DNA of 64,000 nt from an uncultured Verrucomicrobia subdivision 3 bacterium. Lineage in GTDB: Bacteria; Verrucomicrobiota; Verrucomicrobiia; Limisphaerales; UBA8199. The DNA is taken from positions 62,001 to 126,000 of the forward strand of contig CAIWMU010000093.1 of the NCBI GenBank assembly GCA_903913865.1, given 5' to 3'. A program made the translations under genes and the position numbers. Below, piece after piece: positions 53,582 through 62,053 of the stretch (its first letter is position 1; each line of letters starts with the position of its first letter). Under the pieces are notes generated by a model. That model saw only the letters and a program-made list of their open reading frames with translations, did not search any database and had not been told where the DNA came from.

Positions 53582-54055
53582 TCACTCCTTCTTTTTGAAC
53601 AGGTTGGTGGTGTCCGCCATGTTGATGACGGAGAGGTCCATGCTGCATGATGGGTTTCTCATGCGGGCATTGCCCAGTTGGGTGGCGATGCTTTCTGCCG
53701 CGCTTTGGGCGAAGTATTTGACGGCTCCCACACTAATTTCGGCAGGGAAGACCACCGTCAGCAGACATTGCTCATCAATCGACATGACCAGCAGGCTGAA
53801 TTTTTGACCCTGGTGGTAGACACTGTTGAAGCTCGGCTCCTGGATCATGTTGGCGATCGTCTGGGTTGCCATGTAGGCTCCGGATGCCAGAGCGGCGATG
53901 GATACCATGTCGTCCCCCTTCCCACTGCTGCTGATCAGGAACCCCGCCTTGTCGATGACCATGGCGGAGGATGCCTCAGACTCGTGAAGCAGATCCTTGA
54001 GCTCATGGTTGAGCACCTGGATGTCTTCCTCAATCAGTTGTGGGAGGGTTCCCAT
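53582..54055 (-). CDS. Roadblock/LC7 domain protein (MglB-like)
   Basis: 157 residues. The roadblock fold is indicated by 'SSAMVIDKAGFLISSSG', a central helix ('IAALASGAYMATQTIANMI') and 'FSLLVMSIDEQCLLTVVF'. MglB-type proteins act as GTPase-activating partners of MglA. Six nt downstream of the MglA-like gene in the same operon. The C-terminal tail ('NMADTTNLFKKKE') is Lys-rich. Confidence 0.88.
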   Translation of the reverse strand: MGTLPQLIEEDIQVLNHELKDLLHESEASSAMVIDKAGFLISSSGKGDDMVSIAALASGAYMATQTIANMIQEPSFNSVYHQGQKFSLLVMSIDEQCLLTVVFPAEISVGAVKYFAQSAAESIATQLGNARMRNPSCSMDLSVINMADTTNLFKKKE

Positions 54056-54061
54056 GGGAAA

Positions 54062-54676
54062 TCAAATCTGAGGGGTTCCGCCCTGATTGATGAACTTGTG
54101 CAGGAGCATGCGGGTGATCATGTTGAGCGTCTCAAAGACACCTTCGCACTTGTGTGCCGAGGATGTGAAGGAAGGAACCTGGACGTCGCGATTGTTGAGC
54201 AGGTAGTCCAGGTATTCGACCGGCGCCACGTTCGGCAGATCCCGCTTGTTGTATTGGAGCACGTAGGGGATTGAGTTCAGGTCCAGTTTGAGGGACCGGA
54301 GATTCTCCTCCATGTTGGCGAAGCTCTCCACGTTTTCGGCCATTTTTTCGTATTGGGAGTCGGCCACGAAGACGATTCCATCGACCCCCCGAAGCACGAG
54401 TTGCCGGGTGGTGTTGTAGATCACCTGGCCAGGTACTGTATAGAGCTGGAATTTGGTCTTGAACCCTTTGATGGACATGGCTTCGATGGGGAGAAAGTCG
54501 AAAAACAGAGTGCGGTCTGAACTGGTGGCCAGGGACACCAGTTTGCCCTTGTTGCCCGCATTTGTCTGAACGTGGTCATGCACCTGCACGAGGTTCGTGG
54601 TCTTGCCGCCCATCGCGGGGCCGTAATAAACGATCTTGACCTGAAGCTCTTTGCTAGCCTGATTAATGATTGCCAT
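54062..54676 (-). CDS. MglA-like small Ras-family GTPase
   Basis: 204 residues. P-loop 'GPAMGGKTTN' near 19-28, the MglA hallmark 'YTVPGQVIYNTTRQLVLRG' (VPGQ in place of the DTAGQ of Ras proteins), 'GIVFVADSQ' and base-specificity motif 'NKRD'. In Myxococcus MglA with MglB sets cell polarity; in Verrucomicrobia the role is unknown. It lies 6 nt from genes on both sides, in an operon with two roadblock proteins. Confidence 0.92.
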   Translation of the reverse strand: MAIINQASKELQVKIVYYGPAMGGKTTNLVQVHDHVQTNAGNKGKLVSLATSSDRTLFFDFLPIEAMSIKGFKTKFQLYTVPGQVIYNTTRQLVLRGVDGIVFVADSQYEKMAENVESFANMEENLRSLKLDLNSIPYVLQYNKRDLPNVAPVEYLDYLLNNRDVQVPSFTSSAHKCEGVFETLNMITRMLLHKFINQGGTPQI

Positions 54677-54682
54677 ATTTCT

Positions 54683-56497
54683 TCACTTGTTGTGGTCGAG
54701 TTCAGCGGCCAACCCGGCCAACTGGGCGGTGGGTAGCGGTTGGCCAGCCCGGCCAAAGGCTGCGAAATAGATCGCGTTTACTCTAAAGATCTTCCAGGGG
54801 ATATTCCCGACCGTAAAATTCAAGTTATTCAACTCACCCATGCGCAGTTCGTTTGTGGATTGGCTAACCTTCGCGAAAATCTGTGGGAGAAAGGCGGCGA
54901 GGGTATCCCCATTGACGTCCACTGAAAGCCGGCTGGCCACCATGAGGCCATCTGGAAGCGCGATCAAGGCGCCTGCCACTCCCTCAAGCCCTGCTGCCCT
55001 GGAGACCACCTCGTTTGGAGTGGCGTATTTGGCAATAAACCGGGTGCCGGGAGATCCTTGACCGCTTGTGCTGGAAAAGTTTTGAACCTGACATGGGGTG
55101 GCAGGATTCTGACGGATGAAGTAGTTCGTGTCCTCCGTCTGAGGTTGGCTCGGTTGGGTGGTGGCGGTCTGAGGAAAGCCGAAGAAAAGGTTCGGGATTT
55201 CCTTGTCAACATCCACCTTCTTGCGATCCCGGAGGCGTTCCTTCTGCCGTGTCAGGAACAGGGGAGCCATCACTTTTAGAGGCAACTCCAGTTGTGCGCC
55301 ATCTGCCGGGGAAACCTTCAAAGGTGATGGTGGTCGCATCCACTGCCGCAGGGTTCTCCAATCACAGATTACCCTGCCGAGCTTCAAAGTGCGGTCGAGT
55401 AACTCCATTGGGATATGAAGCTCGGTGTCCACCATGTCGAACTCGAGGATTTCCTTGCGGATTGGCTCCGGCCAAGCCTCAGCAAGCTGGCAGAGAGGAA
55501 CAACCACCATCCCATCCCCCTGTTTGGCACTGTCGAAGCGTGCTTTGACGGGTGTGTGCGCCTCTGTGGCGACGGATGTTCTGGAGATGAGGGCGGTGCC
55601 GCCCGAGGAGAGAGGGGACATCGTCTGGCCGGAGGGAGACGCGAGACCAGGACGGCCGGTGAGTGGTTGGGGCAGCTGAGCAACGCAGCTTCCGCCTGTG
55701 CCATTTCCCCTTGCGGCAGGAGTTGTTGCACTGTTTACGGGAGATTGGGATGGGGTAGGGGGTTTCCCTGCTGAATTGGTGGAAATTGGAGATGCAGGTG
55801 CGTCCTGACGCTGGATCGAGGATGCCGGGGTGGTCTGAGTTGGGAGCCCTGATGCTGGAGATTTTCCCAATCCGGAACCGGTCGAGGGTTCGGATTCCTT
55901 CAGGCTCAGGGGATTCGTGATTTGGGCAGTGGACGGACCCGCCCCCCCCGAGGTCTGATCATCGCCAGGGGCCGGTCGAATTGCCCTGGGGTCAAAGGGA
56001 CTGGTGATCTCAGCCGGAACTTGAATCTGACGCTGGTTCTTGCGGCGGGAGATTGAAGATGGGTGGATCTGCCTCAGAACTTCATCAAGGGGCAAAACGA
56101 CAGGGCTTGGGTCCTTGTCGGCCACCGCACCAAAGACATCAGGCACAAGAAAACGCAGTTCGCCGAAAGTCAACCGGATTGATCCCCGGGAGAGTTGGGG
56201 GAGAACTTTGTCCAAAGGAATCTGAACCAAACGGTTTTCAAGGTTTTTGGCCGCCGATCGTGGTTTGAGTTCTGGAGCCAGACCGCTGAGAATCCTTTGC
56301 AGGGGGATTGCGATGTTGCCTGTGGAACCGCCCGCTGCCGTGCTGCCCCTGGTGCTGTCAGCGGGGGTATTCGACGCCTGCTGCCCGCCACCAGTAGGTT
56401 TTCCACTTGGCGGGGATGCCTGTCCTGCCAAGGGCTGGGCGGATTCTTCCTTTCTGCCCATGAGGGCTCTAAAGAATTTCAGAATTTGTTCTTTCAC
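54683..56497 (-). CDS. Protein with duplicated PL-motif domain and C-terminal roadblock domain
   Basis: 604 residues, start GTG 56497. Residues 1-60 are low complexity. Two homologous blocks (about 62-164 and 331-434) each carry three hydrophobic-P-(L/M) motifs with matching spacing: Pro65, 94, 136 then 'AEI'; Pro334, 363, 406 then 'KEI'. They can be aligned almost without gaps. A Pro/Ser/Thr-rich linker (about 170-325) separates them. Residues about 490-604 resemble a roadblock/LC7 domain ('GVAGALIALPDGLMVASRL', 'GNIPWKIFRV'). I do not recognise the repeated domain. First gene of the MglA/roadblock operon, so it is a likely scaffold or effector of the GTPase. Confidence 0.8.
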   Translation of the reverse strand: MKEQILKFFRALMGRKEESAQPLAGQASPPSGKPTGGGQQASNTPADSTRGSTAAGGSTGNIAIPLQRILSGLAPELKPRSAAKNLENRLVQIPLDKVLPQLSRGSIRLTFGELRFLVPDVFGAVADKDPSPVVLPLDEVLRQIHPSSISRRKNQRQIQVPAEITSPFDPRAIRPAPGDDQTSGGAGPSTAQITNPLSLKESEPSTGSGLGKSPASGLPTQTTPASSIQRQDAPASPISTNSAGKPPTPSQSPVNSATTPAARGNGTGGSCVAQLPQPLTGRPGLASPSGQTMSPLSSGGTALISRTSVATEAHTPVKARFDSAKQGDGMVVVPLCQLAEAWPEPIRKEILEFDMVDTELHIPMELLDRTLKLGRVICDWRTLRQWMRPPSPLKVSPADGAQLELPLKVMAPLFLTRQKERLRDRKKVDVDKEIPNLFFGFPQTATTQPSQPQTEDTNYFIRQNPATPCQVQNFSSTSGQGSPGTRFIAKYATPNEVVSRAAGLEGVAGALIALPDGLMVASRLSVDVNGDTLAAFLPQIFAKVSQSTNELRMGELNNLNFTVGNIPWKIFRVNAIYFAAFGRAGQPLPTAQLAGLAAELDHNK

Positions 56498-57091
56498 AGG
56501 TTCTGCTCTCTTCCGTTTGTCAGTTATTGCCGCCTATCGATGACCGAAATCTGCAGCCGATTGGCACAGCGTTGTTAAGCTGGCTTTCGAGCCTCTTCGT
56601 GCCATCATGGATTTCGGGGGATAACGCCACTTCATCCGATGCCATGACCAAACTGATAAAGCATCTTACATGCCGATGCTGGGTTTTTGAAGTTTTTTTA
56701 CCCTTATATTGATTCAGCCCCCCGGAGCCAATCTGGTGCGACGAATCAGAAGCTGACACGGGTTCCCGATTCAGGGAAAACTTTCGATGTGTCTTTATTC
56801 TGGCAGGCACCCGGGTTGGATGTGTCTCAGGGTTGGACGTCGAGGTCTTGAGCCATGGGGCCGGGACCGGGAATGGGAGGGGGGCCGGATGAATTATAGG
56901 GAATAGCTTGATTCGCCCGGAAATTTCCTGAATCTTCAGCTTGTGGAAGGATTGTTGATGTGCCGAGGATGGGCTGCCTACGGGTGGGTACAAGAAGCAT
57001 GTGTCCTGGAGTCGTTCCATTGTCCGATTCGGACCGTCTCCTTGTAGGCCAACCGACAACCCTCAGTGTGTGGTTCTGATACGTTTATTTC
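56498..57091. other. Divergent intergenic region of the MglA/roadblock cluster
   Basis: 594 bp between the divergent operons, presumably with both promoters. Lower-GC stretch at 56680-56720, including TATATT at 56704, within T- and A-runs. The open frames in this interval (for example minus 57059-56520) have no recognisable domain, signal peptide or convincing ribosome binding site. No strong hairpin or known RNA motif was seen. Confidence 0.4.
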
Positions 57092-58153
57092 ATGCCAGCG
57101 AGTAACAAAGTTCTGTTGGTGGATGACGATCAAGCGTTGCTGGAGACTTACCAGGAGCTGCTGCGACAACTGCCAAGCCGTCCTGAGATCCAGACAGCCA
57201 GCTCTGGGGCAAAGGCGCTGGCGCGGCTTGAGACCGAGCCATTCCGGCTCCTGATCTGTGACTTGAGAATGCCGAAGATGGACGGTCTGCAGGTTCTTAC
57301 CATCGTCAGGCGCAGGTTCCCGAAGGTTAGGACTGTGGCCCTGACATCGGTGCAGGATGAGCAATTTCGGTCCCGGATTTATGCACTTGGGGTGGATCTG
57401 TTCTGGAGCAAACCCGGCAACGATCAGGAGGTGAGGCTGTTTCTGGAATGCCTTGAATCGCTGCTTGGGGCGGAGGACGATGTCGGTTTTCGTGGGGTGC
57501 AAAGCAAGAGCCTGATGGATCTTGTCCAATCGGAATGTCTCTCCCAGAGTTCATCCCTCCTGCGCATCACAAACGGGGCTCTGACTGGAAAAATTTGGAT
57601 TCAGGATGGCGAGGTGGTGGACGCAGCAGCCGGAGATTTGGTTGGCGTGGAGGCATTTCGTCGGATTTTTGCCTGGCGAGGTGGAGGGTTTGAGACACTG
57701 CCTGCCGAACCCGGACAGCTGCGACGGATCACGCAATCCTACCACGGTCTTTTGCTGGATTCCGCCCAGGCTATGGATGAGGCGGCCACCCCTGCAGGGC
57801 AGGAAGCTCTGCGGGATTCGGAAGCTGGCCCCTTGAGAACCCTTGCGGCCATACCGGAACTGAGTTTCGGCCTTGTGCTTGAACCGGGTGCGGCCCGGCC
57901 AAAGGTGATCGGGGAGTTGCTGAATCCTGACGGATTGACAGTGTGGACACGGGAGACTCTGGCCGCCTTTGGAACACTGGGGGACCAGTTGCAGGCGGGC
58001 AGGGTGATTCGGATCGAAGGGAACACCCCCAACAATAGACAGACCCTGTTCTCAGCAGGCCAGACCCAGGTTTGCATCGGATGGCGCTCCGGCACGAGCG
58101 CGGGCCGGATCAAGGAACTGACAGAATTCGCAATTTCGCTATGGGCCTGTTGA
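57092..58153 (+). CDS. Response regulator with DUF4388 (PATAN-type) domain
   Basis: 353 residues. Receiver at 1-125 with 'LLVDDDQ', phospho-acceptor in 'LLICDLRMPKMDG' and Lys in 'WSKPG'. A DUF4388-like domain (about 133-235) shows the family pattern 'LMDLVQSECLSQSSSLLRI', 'GKIWIQDGEVVDAAAGDLVGVEAFRRIFAWRGGGFE'. The last 100 residues ('FGLVLEPGA...') may be another roadblock-like fold, which is tentative. DUF4388 proteins occur next to MglA/roadblock genes in deltaproteobacteria and others. Divergent from the GTPase operon; ends with a 13-nt overlap into the next gene. Confidence 0.83.
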   Translation: MPASNKVLLVDDDQALLETYQELLRQLPSRPEIQTASSGAKALARLETEPFRLLICDLRMPKMDGLQVLTIVRRRFPKVRTVALTSVQDEQFRSRIYALGVDLFWSKPGNDQEVRLFLECLESLLGAEDDVGFRGVQSKSLMDLVQSECLSQSSSLLRITNGALTGKIWIQDGEVVDAAAGDLVGVEAFRRIFAWRGGGFETLPAEPGQLRRITQSYHGLLLDSAQAMDEAATPAGQEALRDSEAGPLRTLAAIPELSFGLVLEPGAARPKVIGELLNPDGLTVWTRETLAAFGTLGDQLQAGRVIRIEGNTPNNRQTLFSAGQTQVCIGWRSGTSAGRIKELTEFAISLWAC

Positions 58154-58449
58154 ATATTTTTGGAAAGTCAGAGCCGACCTTGCTCACCTTACCCTCAGGA
58201 AGTTTCACAGTGGGAGCAGATGGCAATATCGTTGCTTCGACGATCTCCTCCGGTTTTCCCCGTAAGCATCTTCAGGATATTGCGAGGGTGGTTCTGCGAT
58301 CTTTCACGATGGCACAGGATGCCGGTCTGCCCCTGTCGGACTTGAACATTGAGTTTCCCACCTTCAGAATCACCGCCCGCGAATTGCGTGGCGGGGCGCT
58401 TGTGTTTTTGATTCCCGTGAACGTGGGCGCGACGAAACGTGCAAAGTAG
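58141..58449 (+). CDS. Small protein of the roadblock cluster, function unknown
   Basis: 102 residues, start ATG 58141 inside the 3' end of the response-regulator gene. The sequence 'TVGADGNIVASTISSGFP' followed by a helix ('LQDIARVVLRSFTMA') and strands ('IEFPTFRITAREL', 'GGALVFLIPV') has the order of a small roadblock-like alpha/beta fold, but I cannot assign it with certainty. Overlap implies translational coupling with the receiver-DUF4388 protein. Confidence 0.72.
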   Translation: MGLLNIFGKSEPTLLTLPSGSFTVGADGNIVASTISSGFPRKHLQDIARVVLRSFTMAQDAGLPLSDLNIEFPTFRITARELRGGALVFLIPVNVGATKRAK

Positions 58450-58456
58450 CTTTTCT

Positions 58457-58861
58457 ATGTCGAACAACATGCTGGAGCAACTGATCAGCCAGATGGAGAA
58501 CTATCTGGAGTGCTGGAAGCAGTTCAACCACTTCTTGAACCTTGCCCGCACAAAGGAGTTCAAACCTGAGGATGATCTTCAATTTTTGGAGATCAAGAGC
58601 CTCCTCGTTCAGGAGTTGGAGATCATTCTGGCATCGCTTGATGTCGATTCCCCAACCAAGGAGGAAATTCACACACTCGTCGGCAGCGCCACATCGCTCC
58701 GCTCCCTCAGCGAGATGGGGGAGGGGGCCCTTCGGAATCTGGAGAACCAGTGGCACAAGATTTACATTGGCTGGCATGCGATCCTTGGCCAGTTGAAGGT
58801 CCGGCAGAGGGACGCGCAGACGAAGTCATCGCTGGGCTCCATTTTTTCAAAGAAGAAGTGA
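58457..58861 (+). CDS. Small helical protein of the roadblock cluster, function unknown
   Basis: 134 residues, nearly all predicted alpha-helix, no membrane segment, with charged stretches and a Lys-rich end ('SIFSKKK'). ATG 58457 is preferred over GTG 58439, which would lie in the preceding gene. It starts 7 nt after the 102-residue protein gene. Co-transcribed with the receiver-DUF4388 gene, so probably a partner in the same pathway. Confidence 0.72.
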   Translation: MSNNMLEQLISQMENYLECWKQFNHFLNLARTKEFKPEDDLQFLEIKSLLVQELEIILASLDVDSPTKEEIHTLVGSATSLRSLSEMGEGALRNLENQWHKIYIGWHAILGQLKVRQRDAQTKSSLGSIFSKKK

Positions 58862-58923
58862 CAATCATCCGGGTGTTTGATTCCGGGCTTGTTTTTCTAC
58901 GGGGCATATGATTTCTACGACGG

Positions 58924-59793
58924 ATGCCTGACTGGGTTGCGATTGTCATTTTGGGTATTGTTGAAGGAATCACTGAATTCCTGCCTGTTTCATCCACAGG
59001 CCATCTGCTGATTGTGGAGCACTGGCTGCCCCGGCAGTCGGATTTGTTCAACATCGTGATCCAATCCGGGGCTGTGTTGGCCGTGATTCCACTCTTTCGT
59101 GAGCGGTTGACCCAGTTCATCTTTCAGTGGCGGGAACGTGAGACGAGGGAATACCTGCTGAAGGTTGCCCTTGCCTTTTTCATCACCGGTGTGGGGGGTG
59201 TTTTGCTTGAAAAATTCCACTTCAAACTTACGGATAACCCGCTGCCGATCGCCATTGCGCTGCTTGTCGGGGGTGTTGCGTTCATCCTGGTTGAGCGGCA
59301 GATCAAGGGAAAGCCACTGTCGGCGAATGTGACCTGGCAAATGGCGGTGGTGGTGGGGCTGGGACAGTTGCTTGCCGCCGGGTTTCCGGGAACATCACGT
59401 TCGGGTGCCACGATCCTGCTTGCCCTGATTCTCGGTCTTAGCCGGAGCGCGGCCACCGAGTTCACCTTCCTTGTGGGCATTCCCACGATGCTCGCGGCCG
59501 GAGGCTTGAAGATTGTGAGCGCGGTCCTGAAGAGCCACGGGGCATTGGGGGAGAACGTGGGGATGGTGGCGCTGGGATTTCTCGTTTCCGCAGTGGTATC
59601 CTTTGCAGTGGTGAAGTGGTTGCTCCGATATGTGCAGACCCACACGTTCAACGCGTTTGGATACTACCGGATCCTGCTCGCACTGTTCGTGTTCCTGCTT
59701 TGGGGAACCGGCCACTTGCCCACGGTTCACCACGGAGGCGGGTTTGAGAATGGGAGAGGGTTACCGGCTGATGTCCAACCTGGATCCCATTAA
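58924..59793 (+). CDS. uppP: Undecaprenyl-diphosphatase (UppP/BacA)
   Basis: 289 residues with 7-8 membrane helices. 'GIVEGITEFLPVSSTGHLL' and 'PGTSRSGATILLALILG' are the two catalytic BacA motifs. Recycles undecaprenyl diphosphate to the monophosphate lipid carrier for peptidoglycan synthesis. The C-terminal 11 codons overlap the convergent OB-fold gene on the other strand by 33 bp. It sits in a run of envelope genes (LysM protein, murA). Confidence 0.95.
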   Translation: MPDWVAIVILGIVEGITEFLPVSSTGHLLIVEHWLPRQSDLFNIVIQSGAVLAVIPLFRERLTQFIFQWRERETREYLLKVALAFFITGVGGVLLEKFHFKLTDNPLPIAIALLVGGVAFILVERQIKGKPLSANVTWQMAVVVGLGQLLAAGFPGTSRSGATILLALILGLSRSAATEFTFLVGIPTMLAAGGLKIVSAVLKSHGALGENVGMVALGFLVSAVVSFAVVKWLLRYVQTHTFNAFGYYRILLALFVFLLWGTGHLPTVHHGGGFENGRGLPADVQPGSH

Positions 59794-60432
59794 CGCCACT
59801 CCAGATTCGCGGTTGCCCTTGCATTGGCCATCAATCACGACGTGATCCCCGAGCCGGGCGATGGTTACCGGCGTTCCTGCTGCCATTCCCCGCAACTCGG
59901 TTCCGTTCTTCACGGGGTAAACCGCACTGAACCGTTCTTCCGGAATGAACTCGCAAGCCACTATGGTCCGCGGGTCATTCGTCCGAAGGAAGATCTTGTA
60001 GGGGCGGACGAAGGCCGGTTTCTCAAATCCGGTGATGATGCCGCTGACCCTGAATTTCCGGTTCCCATAGCGCGTCTTCGCAAGATCCTGTTCAAACTTG
60101 AAATGGTTGGCCAGATCCACCGCCGGGACGATGTCCGACTCGGTGAGCGATCCAAGGGTTGAGATCGCGGGGCTTGTGTTGGTTTCCACCATTCCTGGCG
60201 CTGCCGCCAGTTTTGCGCGTGCCTCCTGATTCTGGACCTGAAGCTTCGCATTCTCGCTCTTCGTCTGATGCAGGTCGGCCTTGATCCGGTCCAGTTCCGC
60301 CGCCTTTCTTTCCAATTCCTCAAGCCGTGACTTTGGGATGGTCACGGTCTCCTGCGCGGTGGCATGCAGGGGGGCCATGCCAACCCAAACAAGGGCTGCA
60401 GTGAGCGCCATTCTCCGGAGGCAGGTTTTCAT
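59761..60432 (-). CDS. Secreted coiled-coil protein with tRNA_anti-like OB-fold
   Basis: 223 residues. Signal peptide about 1-27 ('AALVWVGMAPLHATAQ'), a coiled coil (about 34-75, 'ELERKAAELDRIKADL') and a C-terminal beta-rich domain (about 105-220) whose 'FRVSGIITGFEK' start and 'GTPVTIARLGDHVVIDGQCKG' end look like the tRNA_anti-like OB-fold family. Function unknown, periplasmic. ATG 60432 overlaps the TGA of the LysM gene (TGATG); a GTG 3 nt upstream is the alternative. Convergent and overlapping with uppP. Confidence 0.75.
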   Translation of the reverse strand: MKTCLRRMALTAALVWVGMAPLHATAQETVTIPKSRLEELERKAAELDRIKADLHQTKSENAKLQVQNQEARAKLAAAPGMVETNTSPAISTLGSLTESDIVPAVDLANHFKFEQDLAKTRYGNRKFRVSGIITGFEKPAFVRPYKIFLRTNDPRTIVACEFIPEERFSAVYPVKNGTELRGMAAGTPVTIARLGDHVVIDGQCKGNRESGVALMGSRLDISR

Positions 60433-61037
60433 CACGGTTTCGGGACCTTGTCAGCCGGGGCTGGAATGAACAGTTTTTGTCCGGCCCGCATGCGCTCCGG
60501 TTTCAATGTGGGATTGGCTTTGAGCACCTGATCCATGGTGACCTTGATCCCCTTCTCGCGAACCCTCTGGATGATGACGGAGAGGGCGTCCCCTTTTTCC
60601 ACAGTATATTCGAAGCCTGATTCAGGGTGGGCGGGCTTGTCGGGAATTGCTGCCTCGGGGGAGGGAGCGGGATTCCGCACATGGGGGGTGGGCGGGGGTC
60701 TTGAAACGATTTGCCCCAGTTTTGAGATCTCGCTGCGGATCTTCTCATAGTCATCCAGCCGTTTGCGGTCCACCTCACGCACCGATTCCGAGAGGCGCTT
60801 CACATCTTCGGCGCTGGCATAATCGACCGTCGGCTTGTTGGCGATTTGATCGCGCAACTGGGCCACCTCGCGTGACACCCCGGCAATGTGCGCCTGCAGG
60901 GCCTTCTGACCCGCGATCAGGTCCTCAATCTGTCCGCTCAACTGCTTGAGCCGCTCCTCTGTCGCTGCGTCCTGCGCATTGGAGGGGTAGGCCGCCAGCA
61001 AAGGGAGGATTAATAGAAACCACCCGAATCTTTTCAT
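60432..61037 (-). CDS. Secreted coiled-coil LysM domain protein
   Basis: 201 residues. Signal peptide (about 1-21, 'FGWFLLILPLLAAYPSNAQ'), coiled coil (about 25-110), Pro-rich linker, and one LysM domain (about 140-193: 'YTVEKGDALSVIIQRVREKG', 'LKANPTLKPERMRAGQKLFIP'), a peptidoglycan-binding module. Likely anchors a periplasmic complex to the cell wall. ATG 61037 is chosen because it begins the signal peptide. Coupled to the OB-fold protein by a TGATG overlap, so the two probably act together. Divergent from prmC. Confidence 0.85.
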   Translation of the reverse strand: MKRFGWFLLILPLLAAYPSNAQDAATEERLKQLSGQIEDLIAGQKALQAHIAGVSREVAQLRDQIANKPTVDYASAEDVKRLSESVREVDRKRLDDYEKIRSEISKLGQIVSRPPPTPHVRNPAPSPEAAIPDKPAHPESGFEYTVEKGDALSVIIQRVREKGIKVTMDQVLKANPTLKPERMRAGQKLFIPAPADKVPKP

Positions 61038-61146
61038 GGGGCGAACATAGAAACGCAACCCACGCAATTCAAGGTCTAAAAAGCAGGATTGTGCGATGGG
61101 ACCGCTTTGAGCTTTGCTCAACAGGGTTTCGGCATACATTGGGGGC

Positions 61147-61998
61147 GTGACCGTTTTGGAAACAATCCAGCGCAGTGCCGAGTTTTTGACCCGAAAGGGG
61201 GTGGAATCCCCCCGGTTGAACGCGGAACTGCTGCTTGCCCGGGTGCTGAGCCTTCCCCGGATGCGGCTCTATCTGGAGTTTGAGCGCCCTTTGGCGGCTG
61301 CCGAGACGGATTTAATGCGGGAATGGGTGAAGCGTCGGGGGTTGAGGGAGCCGCTGCAGCACATTCTGGGGGGTAGCAACTTTTGCGGGTTTGAGTTCCG
61401 GGTGGATTCGCGTGTTCTGGTGCCAAGGCCCGAGACGGAATTATTGGCTGAGGCGGCATGGCAATACCTGAACAGCCGTGAGGGGGAACCGGTGGTGCTG
61501 GACTATGGAACGGGCAGTGGATGCCTGGCTGTGACCCTGGCCTTGAAAGCTCCAAAGTGTCGCGTCCTTGCCATCGACGTCTCACCGGATGCCCTCGAAG
61601 TGGCACGAGGGAATGCGCAGGTGCACAAAGTGGACGGACGCATCTCCTTTATTCTGAGCGACCGCCTGGTGGCCGTAACTCCGGGGGCAAAGCTGGATCT
61701 GATTGTGGGAAACCCTCCCTACATCGCGACAGAGGAGGTTTCACGGTTGGAACCGGAAGTGAGGCTGTTCGATCCACTGCTGGCTCTGAATGGTGGGATC
61801 GATGGGCTCGACCACTACCGTTTTCTTGCGGCGGAGGCGGGGGGATGGCTGTCGGAATCCGGGAAGGTGATGCTGGAGATCGGCGATGGGCAGGAGATTG
61901 CGGTGCGGGAATTGCTGGAGAAGCAAAACTGGATTGTCGAAGCGGAGATCAAAGATTACAATCAGCGCCCGAGAATTATTGTGGCATGCCAGCGCTGA
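61147..61998 (+). CDS. prmC: Release factor glutamine methyltransferase
   Basis: 283 residues. N-terminal helical substrate-recognition domain, then a class I methyltransferase: 'VLDYGTGSGCLAVTLAL' (SAM site), 'AIDVSPDALEVA' and the catalytic 'GNPPYI' that binds the target Gln amide. Methylates the GGQ glutamine of RF1/RF2. GTG 61147 gives standard length; TTG 61114 is an alternative. prfA, its usual neighbour, is not present in the window. Followed by two hairpins and then murA. Confidence 0.93.
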   Translation: MTVLETIQRSAEFLTRKGVESPRLNAELLLARVLSLPRMRLYLEFERPLAAAETDLMREWVKRRGLREPLQHILGGSNFCGFEFRVDSRVLVPRPETELLAEAAWQYLNSREGEPVVLDYGTGSGCLAVTLALKAPKCRVLAIDVSPDALEVARGNAQVHKVDGRISFILSDRLVAVTPGAKLDLIVGNPPYIATEEVSRLEPEVRLFDPLLALNGGIDGLDHYRFLAAEAGGWLSESGKVMLEIGDGQEIAVRELLEKQNWIVEAEIKDYNQRPRIIVACQR

Positions 61999-62002
61999 AC
62001 AG

Positions 62003-62021
62003 CCCCGGCGTGATGCCGGGG
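62003..62021 (+). terminator. Hairpin after prmC
   Basis: CCCCGGC (62003-62009) and GCCGGGG (62015-62021) form a perfect 7-bp GC stem with a GTGAT loop, just after the prmC stop. No T-run follows, so termination may be partial. Confidence 0.4.
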
Positions 62022-62053
62022 TGTGAGGCTGTGACCGGGCGGACTTCAAAACT

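Noticed and set aside
56520-57059. 179-codon minus-strand frame in the divergent gap
   Set aside because: Pro/Ser/His-rich, no domain, no convincing ribosome binding site, and it would occupy the presumed promoters.
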